Positions 24,510 through 35,900 of a stretch of DNA of 64,000 bases are shown one piece after another. The notes under the pieces were generated by a model that was not told where the DNA came from, made no database searches, and was given only the letters and a program-made list of their open reading frames with translations. The stretch lies in contig JANFNE010000092.1 of assembly GCA_024867545.1 (NCBI GenBank), forward strand, positions 1-64,000, given 5' to 3'. Numbering within the stretch: position 1 is the first letter of the stretch; every line of letters starts with the position of its first letter. The translations under genes were made by a program, and so were the position numbers. This DNA is from Phytopythium helicoides (lineage: Eukaryota; Oomycota; Peronosporomycetes; Pythiales; Pythiaceae).

Positions 24510-27230
24510 ATGGAGGATTATATCCGGGGCTTGCTTTGTGGGTACCTGACGGTTCAATCAGGAACTCGAGATGAGACGGCAACCCGCCAGCGAATGTTTG
24601 TTGTGCTCTCAGATTCGCGAATGGATTTTTACGACATTGATCCCCGACCAGAATTCAAGACCAAAATCTCCTACGCATACATATTCAAACGGGGCATCAC
24701 TCGAGTTCACTACTATGCTGAATTGCACCCACGAGCGCCTCCCCATTCTCTCTGTTTGACAACGGAAAAAATTACGGACGTCTACATTGCAGAATCGGAG
24801 CGAGAAGCTGCTCGTTGGTATGAGCATCTAAATGAACGGCTTGAGGCTCTTGCGGCAATGATAACAGGCTCGCTTCTGCTAAGGAAAGAGCTGTCGGAAG
24901 ACCAACAGTTCAAGCGACTCGTATTTAAGACCAAATACAGATGGAAGGCACGATACGTAGAGCTCGGTCGAGCATCCATACAATTTTGTAAGAGCTCCGA
25001 GCGTCGCTCAAAGTCTATGAAGCAGTTTACGCTCACGGGCTCAAGCTACGTGAGCGAAGAAGGGCCAGAGTACCTGAAGCGGCTGCGCGTATTTGCATCA
25101 TACTCTGTACCAGTTGTTCCCAGTGCACGCGTTGCACGGCACCTCGAGCGATCGGCACGATACGCTCAAGATCAAACCCACGTAACCAGTAACAGCTTCC
25201 GAGCAAGTCTATCAGGGGCAGTCAAATACGCCGGTATCAGTGTATACTACCCGTTCATCGTTGCAACAGGGGAAACATTCTTGATTCTTGCAGCGGTATC
25301 ACAAAAATCGCGCGAAGAGTGGATAACAGCAATTCGCATGCGAATCATTGCACTGAAATACCGGCACAATCACTCAAAAGATAGAGAGTGTGAGCAGGTT
25401 TTGCCGAAACTTCAAGGGTTTGTGGATGCACAGCCGAAGCCAGGTGCTGATTGGAAGCGTTTGTGGGTGGACCTTGACAACGGGATCTTGCGCCTGAAGT
25501 CAAACGAGCGGAAGCTAGGAGCGATCGTCGAAACTCGGCTCATTCCCACCTGCCAAATTACACCAACATTTAGCAAAGCCAATGCGTTTGTTGTGAGAAA
25601 CTTGGGTGATGAGATTACGCTCGCGCCAAGCGGTGAGCGGGAGACATCCCGCTGGATGAACACTATCCTAGACTCAGTCAACACGGCTGAGCTTGCGCAG
25701 TACCAACGTGCTTTCGAACCTGAAATCCAGCAGCTACTTCTCAACAGTGTCGTTTACGCACTTGTTGTTCAGTCTTCCAGCAGTGCTGGGCTGATTTTCG
25801 AAAAGGTAAACAAGCGGGTCGTGGTCATATCCCACCGCTTCCCGCGCCAGCGGAGTTCGAAGCAGTATGGGATGCACCAAAATAAATCTGTAATGGGGCT
25901 TCCGCTCTTTTCTCACCGCCAACAAGAGATTATTCCTCGTCCACATATCGAAGAATGGATACCTATGGACGCGTCTCCCATTTCGAATCCGATCTCTACA
26001 CCCAGTTCGTCAGAAAATAAAGTGAGCGATCAAATCGAAGTAGAGCAGCTGCCGATACCTCCAGGAAGTGTGTTGGTGGGTATCCAGCACTTCGGAATGT
26101 TGTTTGACACATTCGAAAATATGTGGCACAAGGTTCGTCAAAGGAGGCCTGTGTTCACCTGCATCAAAGATAGCACACCCCAGCCAAAGCAGCCTATGCG
26201 CTTAATCTTTCGAGCGCCTGTGATCAAAGAAGGCCTGGCACAAATGAAGTACCGACCTGGCGACGATTGGGCAATCGCAAAATGCCACCTCAAAAACGGG
26301 AAATTGCGGATAGATTGCCAACAAGGCCACGAGATTTTGCTTTTCCCACTCAGGTTTTGTCGTGCTGAACTAATCAATGACGAGAACTGCCCTAACTGTA
26401 TCAAGCTCATGCAAACAGAACCAACGCAGAGTTGTGACAAATTGAACTGTGTATCCGTAGCAGCGGATATGCTTGGAAGAACGAAAGCCGTTGAAACTTT
26501 CATCAAGTTTGAATCTGAAGCCGATCAGTTCGTTTGGTTTGAATTGTTGCTGCTCGAAATTGCAGTAGCTCAAGCTGGCCCAAATTTTCCGATGAGAACT
26601 ATGTCAATCAAGCAGGCTGCTCATCTCGTATCTTCTAAGAGGAAGCTAAAGAACAAGCTCCCGTCACCTGCTGGGTACATGAATGATCAGGAGCGAGCCT
26701 TTCGCAACTGTTACGTTGTTGGAACCCGATTGAAAGACATCGAGAGTAATGTTGCTGGGTTTGACATAAGCTCTGTTCACAAAAAGAACGAGTTCAGCGA
26801 GCTTTGTGAAAGCTGTGGAACAACGAGTGGCGACGCGTACCAACACATGTCAAAGCCAAAAGATCCTCGCCAGGATAAACCTAGCCCACCCTTGGATAGC
26901 TATGAAATACGTGCACTCTATGATGCTATCAGTGCCTTGACAGGTGGTCAGGTTGGAATCCCCGAACTTGCTGAAACATTGGATCAGCTAACCCAGCATT
27001 TGCGTAATCCGTCCGAGAGCGACCTATCGTCGCGCAGACGCTCGTCAGTTGGTGGGCTCCTTGGTAGTGGCTTTTGTTCAGCTGTTCATGCTCTGAAGGC
27101 ATCTTCTGCGGGAGATGGCAGGATTTCGGTTGGGTTTGAGGCTTTCGAGGGCATTGCTAGTCAGATCGAGCAGCCTGCTGTACTCGAACTAGTACGACGA
27201 TTTATCCGCGGCGAGGTGCATTTCATCTAA
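24510..27230 (+). CDS. Multi-PH-domain protein
   Basis: Intronless protein of about 906 aa from the ATG at 24510 (MEDYIRGLLCGYLTV). The open frame extends 40 codons further upstream without an ATG, so a longer start via an unseen exon is possible. Four PH-like modules can be seen by their closing Trp helices: EREAARWYEHLNERL, SREEWITAIRMRI, ETSRWMNTILDSV and EADQFVWFELLLLEI. The second holds a KYRWKARYVEL core and the third WKRLWVDLDNGILRL. The C-terminal 120 residues (ALYDAISALTGGQVGIPELAETL ... GRISVGFEAFEGIA) resemble a degenerate EF-hand pair. Likely a membrane-recruited scaffold with no catalytic domain. A TATAAATA-like sequence lies at about 24366. Confidence 0.8.
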   Translation: MEDYIRGLLCGYLTVQSGTRDETATRQRMFVVLSDSRMDFYDIDPRPEFKTKISYAYIFKRGITRVHYYAELHPRAPPHSLCLTTEKITDVYIAESEREAARWYEHLNERLEALAAMITGSLLLRKELSEDQQFKRLVFKTKYRWKARYVELGRASIQFCKSSERRSKSMKQFTLTGSSYVSEEGPEYLKRLRVFASYSVPVVPSARVARHLERSARYAQDQTHVTSNSFRASLSGAVKYAGISVYYPFIVATGETFLILAAVSQKSREEWITAIRMRIIALKYRHNHSKDRECEQVLPKLQGFVDAQPKPGADWKRLWVDLDNGILRLKSNERKLGAIVETRLIPTCQITPTFSKANAFVVRNLGDEITLAPSGERETSRWMNTILDSVNTAELAQYQRAFEPEIQQLLLNSVVYALVVQSSSSAGLIFEKVNKRVVVISHRFPRQRSSKQYGMHQNKSVMGLPLFSHRQQEIIPRPHIEEWIPMDASPISNPISTPSSSENKVSDQIEVEQLPIPPGSVLVGIQHFGMLFDTFENMWHKVRQRRPVFTCIKDSTPQPKQPMRLIFRAPVIKEGLAQMKYRPGDDWAIAKCHLKNGKLRIDCQQGHEILLFPLRFCRAELINDENCPNCIKLMQTEPTQSCDKLNCVSVAADMLGRTKAVETFIKFESEADQFVWFELLLLEIAVAQAGPNFPMRTMSIKQAAHLVSSKRKLKNKLPSPAGYMNDQERAFRNCYVVGTRLKDIESNVAGFDISSVHKKNEFSELCESCGTTSGDAYQHMSKPKDPRQDKPSPPLDSYEIRALYDAISALTGGQVGIPELAETLDQLTQHLRNPSESDLSSRRRSSVGGLLGSGFCSAVHALKASSAGDGRISVGFEAFEGIASQIEQPAVLELVRRFIRGEVHFI

Positions 27231-27266
27231 GGAAACAATATTACGTAACGAACTGATGGCTGGATT

Positions 27267-28397
27267 TCACTTCATTGCGTCGGCTTGGCTTGCCAGGAAC
27301 TCTTGCATGTCCCTCAAATTGTCAAACCACGCGCTCCACTTGTCGAGATCTTCTGATAAATCTGGCTCCTATTTCTCCAAAGTCACGCCGATTAGACCAC
27401 CGACGCAAGTATCGTACACAACAAACGAACTTTCTCACAACCTCAAGAACAAACACAAACTTGTCGTCCTGATAAATCTCCTTGAAACCCAATGCGAAGA
27501 GGCATTGATGCCCACCATCAAACTGGCCGATGTCCGCGTGAAAGTTGGCATTTTCTTTGGGAATATGCCGAAGTGCTGCATTCTCGGGAGATGAACATAT
27601 GTTCGAGATGACTGTCAGAAGCTTCTCGAGTGTGTTTCGATATGCTTGCTAGACCAATTAGCACGCACGTTAGCCCCGCAGCCCATTCGCACCCCAGGAA
27701 ATGCGTTACTCACCTTGTTCCCCGTGCTTTGTTGAAGCATTCCCAGCGCTCTCACCAGCGACTCTTTCCCGGGAGTAAACTGTGCGTTGAGCGCTTCACG
27801 GCGTTGCTGCTCCTCTCGCTCAACTCTCTCTCGCTCCAGGCGCTCTCGCTCCCTCTGTTCGCGGACAAGCTGCGCAGCCCTGGCAAGTTCCTCGACTCTC
27901 TTCCTCTCGAGCTCTTCCTCTCTCCGTCTCCTTTCCAGCTCCTCCCTTTCAATCTCCAGCCGTTGCCTCTCCTCCTTCTCTTTCCTCTCCATCTCGGCCC
28001 TCATCTTCTCCTGCGCCTCCTGCTCTTCTTTCTCCGCCTCGGATCGACCAAACTTGTCCACGCAGCCCATGGCGGTCTCCAGCAGCTGTTCCTCTTCAAC
28101 AACGCCTCGCAGACCGTCGTACTGAGCCAGCATCGCTTGCACCTTGGCCAGCATCTTGGGTCCGAAGCGCGGCGCCTGCGTCACCGGGTCCTTCATGGCG
28201 CAGCGCGCGCGGAAGCGCTCGACCGACGCGCTCACCTCGCCCTCCAGCGCCTCGCGCACCTCTGCGAGCGCGGCCTGGGCCTCCGCCACGTCCGCAGCGT
28301 CACGAGCGCGGCCATCCGCAGCTGTGAAGCGCTGCAGCGCCGCCACGCGCGCCTCGAGCGCCGCCACCGCCGCCGCCGCCGCCCGGAACTCGCTCAT
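27267..28397 (-). CDS. Coiled-coil protein with C-terminal PUB-like domain
   Basis: Three exons (28397-27714, 27648-27442, 27368-27267) encode 330 aa. The N-terminus is Ala-rich helix. The centre is a long highly charged coiled coil of Glu/Arg/Lys repeats (residues about 120-205). Exon 2 then encodes a PUB/PUG-like fold: AYRNTLEKLLTVISNICSS, AALRHIPKENANFHADI, GGHQCLFALGFKE. PUB domains bind the p97/Cdc48 ATPase, so this may be a Cdc48 cofactor in ubiquitin-dependent extraction or degradation; that is inference from the domain. The last exon adds a short helical tail. Start chosen as the only ATG before the Ala-rich helix. Confidence 0.78.
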
Positions 28398-28603
28398 TCC
28401 AAAGTGGTCATGTTCATGAAAGTACCGAAAATATTACTTGCTTTCAGTATGTGATACTTTCGACAAGAGATTTCTGTCCGCTTCCTGGATCAAGTCCTGG
28501 ATTGATATCCATACTATCAAGTAGTCAAAGTATGACTACTGGGTAGTCTCTTGGATGCCGACGCCACATCGAAACGACGCGGGGCGCTTCAACGTGCTTG
28601 AGC

Positions 28604-29203
28604 ATGGCGAAGCGCCGAGGCAGCGATGGCTTCGGAGTTGGAAGCAGTGGAGGAGGCACTAGCAACAACAACAGCAGTAACAACAATGCACCGAGCGTGC
28701 TGCGAATCAAGATCATCTCGATGGGCGACAGCGGCGTGGGCAAGAGCTGCGTGATCAAGCGCTTCTGCGAGGAAAAGTTTGTGAGCAAGTACATCTCGAC
28801 CATCGGGATCGACTATGGCGTCAAGCCCGTGGTTGTGGCTGGTAGTGAGGTCCGCGTGAACTTCTGGGACCTGTCAGGACTGCCCGAGTTTTTAGAAGTG
28901 CGGAACGAGTTCTACAAAGACACCCAGGGCGGCATCCTCATGTTCGACGTCTCCAGCCGCAAGAGCTTTGAGGGTCTGGACGGGTGGCTGCGCGAGGCAG
29001 CCAAGTTTGGCGCTGGTAAGTTTCCGTGTGTGCTCTGCGGAAACAAGGTCGACCGTCACCGCGTCGTCACCGAGGACGAAGCCCGCGCATTCGCTCAGTC
29101 GCGCGGTTTTGAGTACTTCGAGACGTCAGCGTGCACAGGCGTGAACATCAGCGAAGCGTTCCACTCTCTGTTTTCAAGAGTCGTGAGGGAGCTAACGAGA
29201 TAG
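28604..29203 (+). CDS. RBJ/DNAJC27-like small GTPase without a J domain
   Basis: Single-exon Ras-superfamily GTPase of 199 aa. Start is the ATG at 28604, followed by a Ser/Gly/Asn-rich N-terminus. G1 is GDSGVGKS, the switch I region TIGIDYGVKPV, G3 DLSGLPEF, G4 GNKVD and G5 ETSA. The segments FVSKYISTIGIDYGV and EVRNEFYKDTQGGIL match the RBJ/DNAJC27 family closely. The residue equivalent to Ras Gln61 is Leu, as expected of low-hydrolysis members of this family. Animal DNAJC27 carries a C-terminal J domain; here the protein stops after the GTPase fold (RVVRELTR), and I see no J domain in the following 50 bp before the next gene. No C-terminal prenylation Cys is present. Confidence 0.88.
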   Translation: MAKRRGSDGFGVGSSGGGTSNNNSSNNNAPSVLRIKIISMGDSGVGKSCVIKRFCEEKFVSKYISTIGIDYGVKPVVVAGSEVRVNFWDLSGLPEFLEVRNEFYKDTQGGILMFDVSSRKSFEGLDGWLREAAKFGAGKFPCVLCGNKVDRHRVVTEDEARAFAQSRGFEYFETSACTGVNISEAFHSLFSRVVRELTR

Positions 29204-29251
29204 TGGTGTGGATAAAAGCACTGGATCTGTTCATCACGAATGCACCAATGA

Positions 29252-29877
29252 CTAGTAGAGGTAGATGCTGTACGCGGTCGTGACGCAGAACAAGCCATCC
29301 TGCAAGATCAACACATTTGAGGATCACTTCTTCGTGATAGACTGAGAGTACAGCTTACATTCGAGAACGTCTCTGACGCATAGCAATCAGTCTCGGCGTC
29401 CCAAAAGCACCGGCATCCCATCCTTGCGGTCAAGTGTCAGATACCAATACAGCTGCACTTTCATTGCAAACACCGCAAGTCTCACCTCACGCCCTCGCCG
29501 CGCTGCTCACCGATGACCACTTGCACCACATATTTGTATCGAGGGTAGTTGCATTCTGCAAGCACTTGTCATGAGCCTTCAAATCGTTTGAGCATTCGAA
29601 TTCACCGCGGCACCTTTGAGCTGCGCCTTGACAGCGTCAGAAATCTCCTTCGTCAGAGTCGATGCGCGATCCGACGTGTACGCAGCCTTGTCCAGCTTCT
29701 CTTGCATCACTTGGTTGATGATCTGCTTCATCTTTGTCGCCGTTGGCCTGTTCATTTTCAACACCACAACACGGTTAGTGTCGTAGTGTACTCGTCACTG
29801 ATACTCGCCACTGACTTGTTCTTGGGATTTAGGCGCAGTGTCGACGCGCTCTCGGTCTTGACGGGTGGGGCAGGCAT
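29252..29877 (-). CDS. Tctex1-type dynein light chain
   Basis: Five small exons (29877-29816, 29748-29614, 29555-29486, 29422-29360, 29299-29252) join to a 125-aa protein, the normal size of the family. Motifs: PTATKMKQIINQVMQEKL, LTKEISDAVKAQLKE, YKYVVQVVIGEQRGEGV, CFWDAETDCYASETF and the final strand GLFCVTTAYSIYLY. Tctex-type light chains dimerise and attach cargo or intermediate chains to cytoplasmic or flagellar dynein. The divergent position of the second donor (GTGCCG at 29613) was chosen because it alone restores the conserved strand order. The gene is convergent with the GTPase. Confidence 0.9.
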
Positions 29878-30181
29878 CGCCCCCTTCAGCTGCTATGGAT
29901 CACGACGAGACTTGAGCTGTGCCAACGCGACCTTTTGCCGTCGCAAGATACTCTCTCCGAGACGAATGTAAATAGCAAAAGAGTTTATATTCATGAAGTG
30001 CGTGTGCGTATGTAGGTTGTTGTGCTGGGCCGGTCATCTCGAGGAGCATTGCTCCCGAGTGCCGCCGCTGTGTACCACCCCTACCTGGTGGTGAATGCGC
30101 CTACGCGGTTCCCTCTCCCCGCGCGACTTGTTTTTGATATATTCATGGTGGGTTGTCGAGTGTCGCCTGCCTTCAGCGTCT
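29878..30181. other. Intergenic, no gene seen
   Basis: About 300 bp between the dynein light chain start and the PX protein stop, both on the minus strand. It must hold the light-chain promoter; I find no RNA gene or repeat. Confidence 0.5.
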
Positions 30182-31240
30182 TCACTCCTTGGCAGCAATC
30201 GTGAGCTGCGCCAGCGCCTTGGCGTTGTCCTCGCACTCGACGACAGCGACGTCGGCCGTCTCGGACGGCGACGACACGGGCTGCTCCTCCGACGCGTACA
30301 TCTGGTCCTTTTTGAGGAACAGCAGTACCTTGCGGTTGCGAGCGTACTTGTACGCGCGGCGGCGGTCCACGAGCTGAGACTCGCGCATGGTGCTCATGCG
30401 AACCTCCTCTTCCTCGTAGTCGTCGTCATTGTCCTCCGACATGGAGTCGACGTCGGTGCTGTTGGTCGAGTCCTCGCGCGGGATATCCTCCTCAGACGCC
30501 GCCTTGATCGCCCTCTTGACCTCATCGTCCTCGTTCGTCTCCAGCTCCTCCTCAACCACAGTGTGGAGCGAGCCGCACTGGTGGATGGGCGAACGCTCAG
30601 ACGGCTTGAGCTGCCACGGACGGATCGGCGCGTGGTGCGGGTACGCCTTGTGCGCCGGATCCTGCACGATGGCGCTACCGAGGAAGCCACGGAAGATAGA
30701 GAGCCCGATGGTGCTGATCTCGGAACGCATGAGGTAGTCGCGGCTGATGAGCAGGCGGTGGAGGCGCACGAGGTAGTCGAGGAACGCGTCGCAGCGGTGC
30801 TCAACCACACGTCCGAGCTTGGACAGGAACTTGTGCTTGCGGGGGAAGTAGAGGTCCTCGATGAGCGAGCCGAGGCGCGGGAACTCCTTGCGGAAGACGG
30901 AGAAGTGCTCGCTCATGAGCTCGCGCATGGCAACAAAGTCCGAGAAGCGACGATGCACGATCCAGCTGCGGCCGGTGATGGCGTTCTGCACGTACACGGC
31001 GAACACGGCCTGGTTGGTCTTGATCTGCGACAGCGACGAGCTCGCTTGCCGGCGCACGTGCGCAGGCTTGACGTCGTAGACAGCGATGGAGCCCGGGGAG
31101 ACCATCGACCGCTCGATGGCCGTGCCGCCCATGGCCACAGGCGGCTTGTCGCCTCCGCCGGAGCGCAGCACGAGCGCCGGCACCATCGGCGGCTTGGTCT
31201 GCGCCGTGTTGGGCATACTGGAGGTGACGATGCCGCGCAT
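30182..31240 (-). CDS. PX-domain protein
   Basis: Single exon of about 352 aa from the ATG at 31240 (MRGIVTSSMPNTAQTKPP). A PX domain occupies roughly residues 75-200: VFAVYVQNAITGRSWIVHRRFSDF, then FPRLGSLIEDLYFPRKHKF and RCDAFLDYLVRLHRLL, with the RRFSDF basic site that binds phosphatidylinositol 3-phosphate. The C-terminal third is acidic (NEDDEVKRAIKAASEED; a DNDDDYEEEEV run) and lacks a BAR or SNX coiled-coil signature. Probably an endosome-associated sorting-nexin-like adaptor. Confidence 0.85.
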   Translation of the reverse strand: MRGIVTSSMPNTAQTKPPMVPALVLRSGGGDKPPVAMGGTAIERSMVSPGSIAVYDVKPAHVRRQASSSLSQIKTNQAVFAVYVQNAITGRSWIVHRRFSDFVAMRELMSEHFSVFRKEFPRLGSLIEDLYFPRKHKFLSKLGRVVEHRCDAFLDYLVRLHRLLISRDYLMRSEISTIGLSIFRGFLGSAIVQDPAHKAYPHHAPIRPWQLKPSERSPIHQCGSLHTVVEEELETNEDDEVKRAIKAASEEDIPREDSTNSTDVDSMSEDNDDDYEEEEVRMSTMRESQLVDRRRAYKYARNRKVLLFLKKDQMYASEEQPVSSPSETADVAVVECEDNAKALAQLTIAAKE

Positions 31241-32987
31241 GTCTGTCTGTTTATCTGTCCACCGTCGCGGGGCAGCTCTGCCGGTTGTCACCTGCTCGCT
31301 GGGCGGCTGAATCGCAACTGACGGGCGCAGCAGAAGAGGAAAGGCGGACCAACGCGCCGAGAGATGCGGACGGCGATCGGACGAGATGATCCCGGCCCGT
31401 GGCGTCGTACACAGCGCGGGATCTCACCGGGAAAGCGCGCAAGTGGCAGAGCGCGGGCAGCTGTGGGCCGGCAGGTGGCGAGCGTCATACGTACATGCAG
31501 CGCGCAATGAAGACTCGGCGGGGCTGAGGTGGCGCGTGGTGATGCACGACGACGTCGACTTTTACAGGCGGTTGTCGGCCGCGCTACGCTGGTCGCTACT
31601 GGGAGCAAGTAGTTTGTAGGTACGGAAGCGGTACCGTAGGAGTGAGGAGCTACGCTTCAACCCTGAACGCTCTGACTAGTTGATCCGTTCCGATCGCTGA
31701 TTGGTCGAGACGCGATTTTTGGACTGAATACTCTTGAAAAAAAGTGGTGGTGGCACGTGCAGGCGTCGTTGGTCGAGCAAAGCGGCCGACAGACGAGCAG
31801 GGGCGGACGATCGGAGCGCGTCTCTGCTGAGCTGCGTCCCTCGAATCGTCACTCCACGCTGGCAAATTTTTTCACGAGCGGAGACGCGACGCGCAGATCA
31901 CGCCTCGGCCTTCCTAGCTCAGGAGTGCAACGCTCAAGACATTCAGTTCACGTGTCAGCGGCTGTCCCTGCCGGTGATTGCCACCTTTTCATCGACAACC
32001 AGCAGGGCTGTACCATCCTGTCTGGATATCGTTTGGTCCGATTTGCTTCCTGCGGCTGTCAAGTCGAGTCGAGTCTGTCCACGGCGAATTTGAGCCCCTG
32101 GCCCAGGATCCCTCGACCTTCCAAATCAACGAATCTCACCACGACTGTAGGACACCGTCAATCGTGACATCGATCTCTCCAGGCAGACCCCAGCGCATTG
32201 CTCACGTTGCTGACCCCGAAGGGAGCTCTGCACTGTTGCACTTGCAGTGCGCATTGTCGTTGCGTTACTGCCCACGAGCCAACGGCACCGGTGGTGAATC
32301 TTGTCAACTCTACTCGAGTAGACGGGATGGGCCCGTCCACGTAAAGCGTCAAAGCAGCAGTTGAAACAGCAGGCTGTACGGAGAGCGAAAAGGTAAACTC
32401 GGTGCATGGTCTAGTCCGCCGCGCGGCCAGCTGGATGCCATCGTCCTCAGCTGCTTATGCCAATCCGATCCGATGGTTGAAGCACCGTTGACTCTACCAC
32501 CTTTGACTGCGTGTCCACGCTCCGTCACGCCGACCGTGAATGCGGCGAGCAAAGCATCAATCGTTCATTTTGCATGTTCGTATCCTACCGTAGGATACAA
32601 ACATGCAGTTGGAATCCTGCGTCGTGAGCTTAGCTCCGAAATACCCCATTCCTGTTTCGACGCGAGGACTCTTGCCAAATGGTTTAGCAGTGGTTGTAGT
32701 TCACCGCCGCCACGTCCTCCCGCGTGAATTCTCGGCCGAGCCTGCCTCCCTCCACCTCTCTCAACTCGTCCACTCCTTGGCTGCTTGGTAGCTGCGTTGA
32801 TGCGCTCAGGACGCGGAGCTCAGGTCAGAATGTGTACCATACACCACCTCGTCGTCCCCGACACCCTACTACGCCCACTCGCCACCTGTTCCATACTCTC
32901 CGCAGGTGGGCTCATCCCATCGTCCGCAACAGTACTCCCCTCCGCCCCATTTTTTGGCGCCAAAGCCTCGACTGGCGCGGAGCTGCC
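31241..32987. other. 1.75-kb region without a recognisable gene
   Basis: Lies between the divergent PX and SNF2 genes. Several short open frames occur on both strands, but none shows a domain, consistent splice pattern or codon use like the neighbours. No tRNA-like or repeat structure was seen. A perfect 16-bp palindrome-like element (TATCCTACCGTAGGATA) is at about 32580-32596. It probably holds two promoters and long 5' leaders. Confidence 0.45.
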
Positions 32988-35900
32988 ATGGCGCTGGGCG
33001 TGCGCGAGAGCGTGAGCGGCCGGCGGCTGTCGCTGGCGGCCGACGGGCGCGAGGAGCGCGTGTGCGGCGGCAAGGGCGTCGTGTACCGCAGCGGCCCGCG
33101 GCTGGCGCTGCGCTGCTGCGGCAAGGCGGCGCTCATCGTCACGTGTCGCCTCAAGCAGAGCGTGCTGCGCATGGGCGACGTCATCCTGCTGGACCAGGGG
33201 TGGGTCTCGCGCTCGCGTCGTGGGGATGGACTGGCGGACTCAACGCGCTCTTGCTCGCAGCGACACCTTCTACGCCAACGGAACGCTCACCAAGTACGAG
33301 GTCGTCGACCAGGAGCTTGCGCACGAGGCGCCGCCGCTCGCGGCACCGCTCAACGTGCTGCCCACCCGCGTGCCGGCCATCCGGATGGGATCGGCGCGCG
33401 CGGGGACGGCGTTCTCGACCAGCAGCAGTGTCAAGACGCCAGCCAAGCCGAGCCCGCAGGCGCCGCGCGTGATCTCCGGGTTCTTTGCGCACCGCGTGGC
33501 TGCCAAGGCCTCGCCGACGAAAGTCAAGGCGGAGGGCAAGGCTGAGGTCAAAATGCAGGTCAAGACGCAGGTCAAGACGGAGGCAAAGGATGAAACCAAG
33601 ACGGAGGTCAAAGCTGAAGACAAAAAGAAAGAGGTGGTGGAGTTTAGCTCGGAAGACGAAGAGGAAGAAGAAGCGCGCGCGCCGGTTAGGATACGGCGCA
33701 ACAAGAGCGCGCGCGCGATCATCGAGTCGGACGATGAAGACGAAGACGGAGATGACGAGGAAGAACCGCAAACCTCGACGCGCAATAGAGCAGATTCTCC
33801 AGCTGAGGACGACGTTTTCATCCACGATTTGGAAAAGAATACGACTATATCGTCACCTCCCAAGTCCGCGAGCGCCTTGGGTAGTCGACCACGTGTATCT
33901 GCAGCTCGCGATTGGATGGAGGCTTATGGACGTATCGGCAATACCTCTAAAAAGCAAAAGACCGACCGATCGAGTGAGAAGTGGGTTACTGCAAAAAGAT
34001 TTAAATCTCGTCATGGCATTGAGGACGGTGACGATGATGGCGATTCTGACGAAGAGCAGTTCAGTCGTTCCCATGACGAAGTTGGAAAGCTGCTTCTCGA
34101 GTGCGAAGACATTGCAAAGAAACTGCGGCGGTCAATCCTTGACTGGTCTGGAAATGCCCAAAACGAAGCGGCCTCCACAGCTTCGTCGCCGTCTAACCTC
34201 ACAGATGTATCCGATGAAGACAGACAGCAGCTGCCAGAAGAGCACGTGTCGATAGCTGCGTTTGCGCCGTCGGCTGCGTCTAAATCGGCAGGAGCACGCG
34301 TAGTCACCCAAGACGATATCCCGGATCTATGTCCTACTCTTGAGCTAAAGCCGTATCAGGTTGTCGGTGTGAACTGGCTGCTCCTGCTAAACGAGAATAA
34401 CGTATCCGGCGTGCTTGCTGACGAAATGGGTCTTGGCAAGACCGTGCAGACTATCGCGTTCCTGCAGTTGCTGGAGACCCTGGCGAAGAAGAAAACAAAA
34501 GGACCAAAAACGTCTGGGCCGTACCTCGTGGTTGTCCCTGCAAGTGTTTTGAATAACTGGAAGCGCGAATTCAAGTGGATCGCTCCTTCCCTTCGGGTGG
34601 TTGTGTACCATGGAGCGAAGGACGATCGTTTGGAACTTCAGGACACGCTGCTTCGAGCCAATACTGATGACGAGAGTGACGGCAAGATGCTTCCCTTTGA
34701 CATCCTGCTGACAACGTACTCGTATTTTGAGCGTGATTCGTGCCAAGAAGATCGAGCCTTTTTGCGGAGTTTCAAATTCGGCTACATGATTCTTGACGAA
34801 GGTCACAGCATTAAGAACGCCAAAACTTCACGCTTCAAGCGTATCACTGCTGTTCGTGCGCGTACCCGGCTTGTCCTCAGCGGCACTCCGATCCAGAACA
34901 ATCTGAATGAACTGTTGGCGCTGCTAAGCTTTCTAATGCCTCGAATGTTCGACCACGGCTCCGATGAGTTGCTGTCATTCTTCGATGGCAATGAAGAGAG
35001 CAAGTGCGCCAAAGTTCGACGAATCCTCGCACCTTTCATTTTGCGTCGTGAGAAGAAATATGTGCTGAATCAGCTGGTGCCTAAAACGGTTCACACTGAG
35101 ATGCTCCAAATCAGTGAACAACAGCGAAAAGCCTACCAGGATTTGCTGGAGATTGTTATCAAGCAAAAAGATGCTGTTGCGGCACGCAAGCTTGAGGCAA
35201 AAGAACGCAAGCGTCGTAATAAGAGCAAGCTTGATCGACAAGTTCGCTCGTTGCTGGGTGAAACATTTGACGTCGAAGGGGACGTGGATGGCACAACAGA
35301 TTCCGCAGTTGGCTCAGATTCTGCCATCTTCACCCAGCTGCGCAAAGCTGCCAACCACCCAGCTCTGTTGCGGTTACACTACACTAATGACAAGGATTTG
35401 GACACCATGACTCGCTGTCTGCACCGAGCAGAAGCGTTTGGAAACCAGTGCTCGCTTGCCATGGTGCGCAAGGAACTTGAGAGCTACTCGAACTTTGAAC
35501 TCCACGACCTGTGCGTCCAGTATGCGGGCAATGAGCAGTTGCGTGCATTGCAGCTGCCGGCTGAAGTGTTACTTGAGTCTGCAAAATTCAACTACCTTCG
35601 AACGCTACTGCCCAAGCTGCGAGCTGAGGGGCATCGCGTGTTGATATTTTCGCAGTGGACTAAACTCCTTGACTTACTTGAGGTGCTCATGAGTCATATG
35701 GAGTACAGATATCTTCGACTGGATGGATCCACTGACGTCGCCGAGCGCCAGGGTCTCATTGACACGTACAATGCCGACACGTCAATTTTCGCATTCTTGC
35801 TTTCCACGCGTGCTGGTGGTCTCGGCATCAACCTAACAGCTGCCGACACGGTCATTCTTCATGACTTGGATTTCAACCCGACGAACGACGAGCAGGCGTG

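Noticed and set aside
27256..27594. Plus-strand open frame of 112 codons
   Set aside because: It is antisense to exons 2 and 3 of the PUB-domain gene, which splice cleanly in the other strand.
30095..31321. Plus-strand open frame of about 400 codons
   Set aside because: It is the antisense shadow of the PX gene: it has no domain and an Arg/Leu/Val-rich composition.
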